In this document: piece after piece, positions 58,421-64,000 of the stretch
How the letters are laid out: each line of letters starts with the position of its first letter
Position numbering within the stretch: position 1 is the stretch's first letter
Assembly: GCA_013350335.1 (NCBI GenBank)
Contig: CM023539.1
Coordinates: 15,872,302 to 15,936,301, forward strand
DNA: 64,000 nucleotides
Reading direction: 5' to 3'
Origin: Chimonanthus salicifolius
Lineage: Eukaryota > Streptophyta > Magnoliopsida > Laurales > Calycanthaceae
Made by a program: the position numbers and the translations under genes
The notes under the pieces: model-generated
Told to the model about the DNA's origin: nothing
Databases searched by the model: none
The model's input: only the letters and a program-made list of their open reading frames with translations

Positions 58421-58926
58421 CTACTTGCCAGTTGGCCGCCACCCACCTGCAATCAATGCCACCACCTGCAACGGCTGTGTGCCTTGCCATTCCACCAACA
58501 CTCATCCTTCGTGTACCTCCATTCTCGATCCAACCCACTCGCTCACCCTCTTGCACACCACCTTCCCATAGTCTCTATTCACACCCAAACCCAAGTCTTT
58601 GTTTCCCTTTTCCTTTCTGGTCTTAAATTTTCTTTTTATTATTTCCCCACCAAGCTTGATGCATTTGACCCGTTGACTACTACTAGGACACCCATCTTGT
58701 TTTTACCTAAACACCATCTCACCATCAATCCCAAGCATACCTGTCGACCATTAGTCCCTTAACCAAGTCAACCCCATTGTCCCATTTAAATCCCATTCTG
58801 TTTTCTTTGTTTTTATTTAATTAATTTTATCAATCCCATTTAGTTCCATTTATTCACCTCTCTATTCAAGTCACCTCTGAACCCGATCCTACCCACAGCA
58901 CCAATTTGTGTCATTAAGTTGGTTCC

Positions 58927-58958
<32 letters not shown>

Positions 58959-59040
58959 TGGGGTTGTAGATCTCTTTTTTTCTTGAATATACCAAATGGG
59001 AGTGAAGTGCTAAGTGGGTTTCCTCCATCTTAAGAATACA

Positions 59041-59230
59041 TCTCTAAACCGAGACATGTTTCATCATCAACATCATAATCATTAGCCATTTCTCTTCATT
59101 TGGGGTTGGCTTTTTGAATCCTATATGTCCATTCTATCCTATCAAAGGCCATAGCTTTTGTCATTCTATTTCCCTCCATGTCCTTTGTTCCCTCAATTGA
59201 AGTCTTGAAGGTCTATCCTCTCTCCTACTT
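59041..59230 (-). pseudogene. RTE-type LINE 3' end
   Basis: On the minus strand the text encodes MAFDRIEWTYRIQKANPK followed by a stop, corresponding to the very end of plant RTE LINE ORFs (pattern MALDR.EWR..IHVADP). The tail is rich in 'gatgatg'-like repeats, as RTE 3' ends are. Confidence 0.7.
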
Positions 59231-60039
59231 AGGTTTCAAAAAAAAAAAAAAATTTTTAAAAAAATCTAAATAAATAGTTCCTATTCTTGATCGTAGTGGT
59301 TTCTTTAGACAGAACACATTCTAGATTTTAAAACCTAATTAATATTTACGGCTATGAACACTTCGATAACTGTTAAAACTAAATAGGACAACCATACTAC
59401 GGACTTCCTGTGATCATGGCTATGAGTTTAAAGTGCTTAAAGTATTTAAGGTTTTCTATGGGGTGCCTTTTTATATGGCATGGTACATGTATATGTTGAA
59501 TTTGTGGGATGCTAAAACATTAAAAATTACATTAAACTAAATATGTTTTGTATCGTGGGTCAGCCCAACACCAAAACGCTAACCCAGCCTAGAATTAAAT
59601 TCTGCCAAGAATTTTTAGCCTAGTCCCTTGCACAGGTTAGGAGTGCAAACCTAGCTCACCCAAAAATCTGGTTTAGTTGAGTTTCAGGTGGCCTGACGCA
59701 AGTTGCACCTTGATGATGAATTTGGGAATCATAAACTTTGGATTTACTAAATTGGATACTCTATGCCAATATCAAATTAACAGAGATACCCACACCCATT
59801 TATTTTAGACAATGATTTATATTTAATGCAACATTTTTTCATGTATAATATTTATTGCTTGACAAAATTTGCCGTATTATTATTTTGTTTATTTCTTTTT
59901 AGCACTACATTATTCAAGCAAGTTGGCACATGTGCATGAACTAATTTGATCATTCTGTGATACCATTTCTAGAGGCATAGCTGAAATTCAATTGACCTAG
60001 ACAAGTGGCTTTCATTACAATGGGTACTTAAATGTCACT

Positions 60040-60560
60040 CTTTTTTTTTTTCTTCTTTTAATGGGGTAACTGTATTAATAGAAGAAAGGCGCCAGAGGTG
60101 TGCAAAACAAAATACACACAAAAGAAAAAGAAACCTCAACCCTTTACGCCTCATCAGGAAAACCCCCAAATACAAGCAAAAAATCCTGGAATTCTGCGAC
60201 CATCAAAGCTTGGAGCCTCAACTTTAACAGTTCGGCCTTAGTACTGTTTCGGAACACGCTACTGCTGTGTGCCCCCCAAAGGCTCCACAAAATGGCAAAA
60301 AGAGCTAGTTGCCAACGTCTGGAGGAGGCGTTAGAGATCTCCACTCAAAAGACGGCTAAACAACCGAGGAGTTCATAGACCACTGAATATAAAACTGGTT
60401 CAAACTAAGCTCCAAATAGACGACGAGAAAGGACAGTGGATGGGGAGATGGTCTACGTCTTCGGAAGCTTGAAGGAAGAAAGCCAAGCACTGACCAAAAC
60501 TCTTCCCATCTTGCTGCTCAAGCCTCATAGCCGGATCCCTAGAATAGTACTTTCATATTT
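60040..60560 (-). pseudogene. L1-type LINE 3' end with zinc-binding RT region
   Basis: Minus-strand pieces read EDVDHLPIHCPFS and LALFAILWSLWGAHSSSVFRN, matching the zf-RVT region of plant L1 elements (E.VDHLF.HC.F and FAIIWSLW..RN). The element ends at a poly-A tract (T-run at 60042-60059 on the plus strand), confirming orientation. It is 5'-truncated. Confidence 0.75.
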
Positions 60561-60819
60561 GAGCATTGAAGCCCTATCATGTTGCTAGACAAATGGTAAC
60601 TGCTATGTTACTAGGTTGAAATGTTGACGCAGGACAAGACAAAGGGTAGCCCTAAATGCCTAAATGCGATTTTGATATAACAAGAAACCAATATAAAACA
60701 AAATATGAGGCTGAAATTAAAATTAAAATTAATAATAGCAATTACTTAATATAAATTTTAACATAGATAATCAAGCAAATTTTAGGAGTTAATGTAAGCA
60801 ATTAAATCAAAAGTCCAGA

Positions 60820-61570
60820 CCACTTACTGGTACGCGGCGGGATCTCTCAAACAAGGCCTTAATTAAATCCACAAGACTGTGGTTCCTCCATCAATCAATA
60901 ATAGGATTACTGTAGCAGTAAGTTGCAAAAGAAAAAGATCGGGCGGGGATCGCAACAACCCAACGAAGGGTCCCAAACGATAGCGACACAGGGAGAAGGG
61001 AAAGGAGGCCGATGATTGCACAGTACTTCAAGTAGGCTGTGATGGCTTGAGGCTGCAGTAGGTGACTGTATGGAAGGTATTAGGAGGGATTGATGGGTTT
61101 AGAGGGAAGTTTTGGGACAAACAAAGGTGGAGAAAGAGGATTTGGAGAGGGGCGAAAGTTTCAGAGGGTCCTAGGAGGAGGGACGAAGGCAGTAGGGGGG
61201 AGATTTGGGCTGTACGAAAACAGCAGGTGGCTGTATGGGATAGAAAAAGATCACGGCAGCATTGTATGGGTCTGGTTTGGCTTAAGAACAGGTAGCGGCA
61301 ACTAGGGAAGGACTTTGGGAGTTCACAACAAGTATGGAGATGGGTATTGTGGATTACGGCAACAGTAGGATGGGTTGTGGAGTTCCAGAAGGTTAAAAGA
61401 AAACAAAGGAGAAGAGAAGAATCGTACCTGGAAGAAGTGTGGCCTCACGCCGAGGCCTCTCGCCTCAAAGGAATCTCTCCAATCAATCGTAGATTTGTGG
61501 AAACTCAAAGGTTTTTTCTTTATTTCATCAATCGTATGTTCTTTGCCTCAAAGGCTACAATTTATAGACT
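60820..61570 (-). other. Probable retroelement LTR remnant, no gene
   Basis: GA-rich non-coding sequence with 'gaatctctccaatcaatcg' near 61469 and other text in the style of LTR U5 regions. No ends or primer site could be assigned. Overlapping small frames are artefacts of purine richness. Confidence 0.3.
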
Positions 61571-61835
61571 TCCATCTTACTAAGTAAAAAACATAAGCAA
61601 ATTCCTAAACTACCCTTACTAAGATTATTACCCTGTGCTAAAAATAAACTACATGCTAAACATGAAAATAATAAAATAAGGAACAATGAAAACACAAGGT
61701 GCATCTCCATCTTACTAAGAAAAAACATAAGCAAATTCCAAACTACCCTTACTAAGATTACTACCCTGTGCTAAAAATAAACTACATGCTAAACATGAAA
61801 ATAATAAAATAAGGAACAATGAAAACACAAGGTGC
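61570..61835. repeat. Direct tandem duplication of about 134 bp
   Basis: Units at about 61571-61705 and 61708-61835 run from 'tccatcttactaag' to 'aaaacacaaggtgc' and are more than 95% identical, so the duplication is recent. It is non-coding. Confidence 0.9.
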
Positions 61836-62579
61836 TGGAGATGCACCGCATCAAATGTTGACTTTGAGACCCATATAATCAATCCTACTATTTCACGCAC
61901 CATACCTTGTATATTGTCATTTGTCCTCACTCCCTCATGTTGAATTACAGTCTCCACTATTAGATTGATAAGTTGGGGTGGACATAATTCGACGTACTCT
62001 TTAATTAAGCCAATAGTGAGATAGTAGTTGCAAATGCATCAAGTGGGGATGTGTGCTACTTGGGGAATATGGTGTGTAAAGGGATTGACCATGTGGGCCA
62101 TCGTGCGTGAAGGGATTGACCTTCTTATGTCCCACAATAACATTTTAGACAATGCAACATAGTAGTGACCATAGAAATTTATATGATCACTATAACTTAT
62201 TAGTAATTATGTAGTCAGTTTCATATAGTCATATTTATGTGTGTCTCTGGCTTCCTATTTGTGCATGTGCATGGATTGGGTTCAATCTGAACTGAACTTG
62301 GTTTGCAATTTTGATCGAAAATTCCAACTTGTATCTAAGTTATGCCAAATCAACCCTGAACTGGGTTGCATTAGTTGGGCTCAGGATGATCACTACCAAG
62401 TTGCACCCCTACTTGGTGATTTCTTTAATTTCATGTGCTGTTTGATCACAAAATTTATTATAATTTATATCTGAGTTTTAGTCCCAGTTCTCGATAACAT
62501 TCCTTTGGAAGTTGAGATTTTTCTCTTCAGATTTTTATTGCCATCCTCTCAACTGCCCCTCATTTTTTTGCTTAAGAAA

Positions 62580-62790
62580 AATTGAGAAACCTCCAATTAT
62601 GTTCAACGAGTTGGTGGGAGTAAGGGATTCAAATGAGGCAGAAATCCTTAGTATTAGGAGAGCTCTGGCCATCTGGAAAGATCATGGGCAAGGTAAATTG
62701 GTTATTGAAGCGGATTCGGCTAATGCTTTCAAATGGGCAAAGGGATTGAGGTGTCCCCCATGGAGAATGATTGGTACCAGTAAGAGAGGT
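62580..62790 (+). pseudogene. LINE RNase H fragment
   Basis: The frame includes VGVRDSNEAEILSIRRALAI, then GQGKLVIEADSANAFKWAKG and PPWRMIG, matching the RNase H domain in plant L1 LINEs (catalytic E of EAE and D of EADS). Upstream catalytic D and downstream residues are absent. Sequence after 62790 is unrelated. Confidence 0.75.
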
Positions 62791-62993
62791 AATGATGCAG
62801 AGCAACCCAGCTTGGCCTGGGCCCAGTTTCGAGCTAGGCCCAGCCACCACTTAATGTTGTAGGGTTTTTATAACCCTACTCCAGCAGCAGAGAAAGGATA
62901 TGATGAAAATGAAATGAAAGAAAGCTTGAAGCCTTAGCCTCCATGATGTGCATGGTGATGATTTCCCCTTGAGGGTTTGGTGTGAAGCCAACA

Positions 62994-63032
62994 TCTTCTC
63001 CTTCTCCTTCTCCTTCTCCTTCTCCTTCTCCT
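62994..63032. repeat. CTTCTC microsatellite
   Basis: About six units of cttctc within a pyrimidine-rich region extending to about 63180, which creates artefactual Ser/Phe-rich and Ser/Pro-rich frames. Confidence 0.95.
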
Positions 63033-64000
63033 TTCCACATCTTCTTCAGGTGCTTGTCTATCTTCTCTTCTCTTTTTCTCTCTTCTTCTCTTTCTTTTCT
63101 TATCTCTGTTCTTCTTCTTCTCTCTCTTCTTCCTCCTTTCTCTTTTTATTTATTTTCTTCTCCCTAGTCATAGCCGCCACCATCCCCTTTGCTACCCTTT
63201 ACTGCCGCGACCATTCCCCAACCCATATCTCTATTGTCGTCCCTTCCTTGTCCCCAGATCTGACTGTCATTGCCTCCTCCCTCTCCTGCTCTTGTTTCAG
63301 TCCCTTCCTAACTCCCTCCTAGGCCGTCCCTCTCATACAGCCCTCCTATTGCAGCCATAAGTCTTCATGTCCCCTTCCCAAGGCATCATCCCTTCCATAA
63401 GGTCCTATTACTGCAGCCCCATGCCTTCGTGGACCCTTCTTCAGCCCATACAGCTGTCATCTTCCACCTATAGCCCTCCCTTTGTTGTCACCTCTTGCCA
63501 TAATCCACCATGTTGCTGTCGTAACCCCTCCTTAAAGTCCCTACTACTGTCGCAGTCCTTTCTTAGGCCTCTTGTTGCTGCCGCACCTTCCCTATTTCTT
63601 CTTCCTTGCTGCCGCAACCCATAGAAGACCACTAAAGTGCTGCCGCACCCTCCTAAGCCGTTCCTCTGTTGCCGCAAGCCTCTTTTCCTTGCTTTCATGA
63701 CCCCTCTTTAGCCAATACTGTTACCGCCCCCTTTCTTTAACTCTAATACAGCCCAGCATATACCTATTTTTATTTAAAACCTTATTTTATCATTTAATGA
63801 ACCCATTTAATTTCCCTACTCTTATATTCTCCATTAGATTTCTAAGATTTGTGTGATTATTTGTGGTAAACTTATATTTTTGAATTGTTAGTATTAATTG
63901 ACTGCTTAATTTCAGCCATAGTAGATTTAGGGTGCATTATTTTTCATTCCATTTTAATTTTAGGGAACCACATTAGGCATTTAGGGTCACCCTATCCTTT
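63033..64000. other. Pyrimidine-rich non-coding stretch
   Basis: The region is C/T-rich with recurring 'gctgccgc' and 'gttgccgcaa'-like words (63350-63690). No gene or defined repeat ends are seen. It probably lies in the last intron of the E2 gene. Confidence 0.35.

Larger units (their letters stand above)
57022..64000 (+). other. E2 intron 7, extends beyond the window
   Basis: A GTAGGA donor follows RRPPK. No in-frame continuation of the expected type (a HFEDFV-like start in relatives) was found before 64000, so the intron is at least 7 kb, or the gene is truncated here. It contains LTR-like and LINE pieces, a (G)26 run at 58933-58958 and a CTTCTC microsatellite at 62994-63032. Confidence 0.6.

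Noticed and set aside
62948..63322. Plus-strand Ser/Phe-rich ORF
   Set aside because: It comes from a CTTCTC microsatellite and pyrimidine-rich DNA; overlapping frames are equally open.
63468..63698. Minus-strand ORF with repeated GLRQQ
   Set aside because: It reflects recurring 'gttgccgcaa'-type words, with no start context or homology.

Overview
The window is flowering-plant nuclear DNA: one spliced gene surrounded by retrotransposon wreckage. The evidence is plant-type Ty1/copia and Ty3/gypsy elements with initiator-Met tRNA primer sites, TRIM elements, L1- and RTE-type LINE tails, and a plant UBC25/26-class ubiquitin-conjugating enzyme with multi-kilobase introns. The species cannot be named from the sequence; large TE-filled introns suggest a woody or early-diverging lineage, but that is a guess. 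There are no bacterial genes, CRISPR arrays or rRNA.

Layout. 1-14.5 kb is a stack of long gypsy LTRs, mostly on the minus strand: LTR-A at 244-3478 with its primer site at 229-240, a decayed relative to about 7.0 kb, LTR-B at 7054-13328 interrupted by a copia LTR fragment and by LTR-C, then LTR-like sequence. 14.5-21.3 kb holds a minus-strand copia LTR and gag start (14.5-14.73 kb; LTR 14730-21278) into which a second complete but dead copia element (15193-20846) has inserted. 23574-39926 is a set of nested insertions: an inverted-repeat DNA element, then a PIF/Harbinger-like TIR element (24141-39197), then an unusual gypsy element (25505-38435) whose two LTRs face in opposite directions, then a 1.67 kb solo-LTR-like insert (26590-28261). 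41.4-45.9 kb carries two TRIM elements and a partial LTR. From 46829 to beyond the window end lies the E2 gene. Seven exons are visible (453 codons), and the last exon or exons are not in the window. Its introns hold a long (TA)n tract, a gypsy fragment, and LINE tails.

The most unusual signals are two. First, the gypsy element at 25505-38435 has inverted LTRs, with its 5' LTR replaced by an inverted copy of its own 3' end, and near-matching target duplications around the whole unit. Second, three different LTR families each carry an array of short perfect or near-perfect palindromes in the LTR middle. In one array the two arms change together between copies, as expected if the folded form is maintained.

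Working relationships: the only gene likely to be functional is the E2. The gypsy and copia reading frames are broken by stops and frameshifts. In the gypsy element most of the damage looks like C-to-T or G-to-A change, as expected of methylated, silenced DNA.
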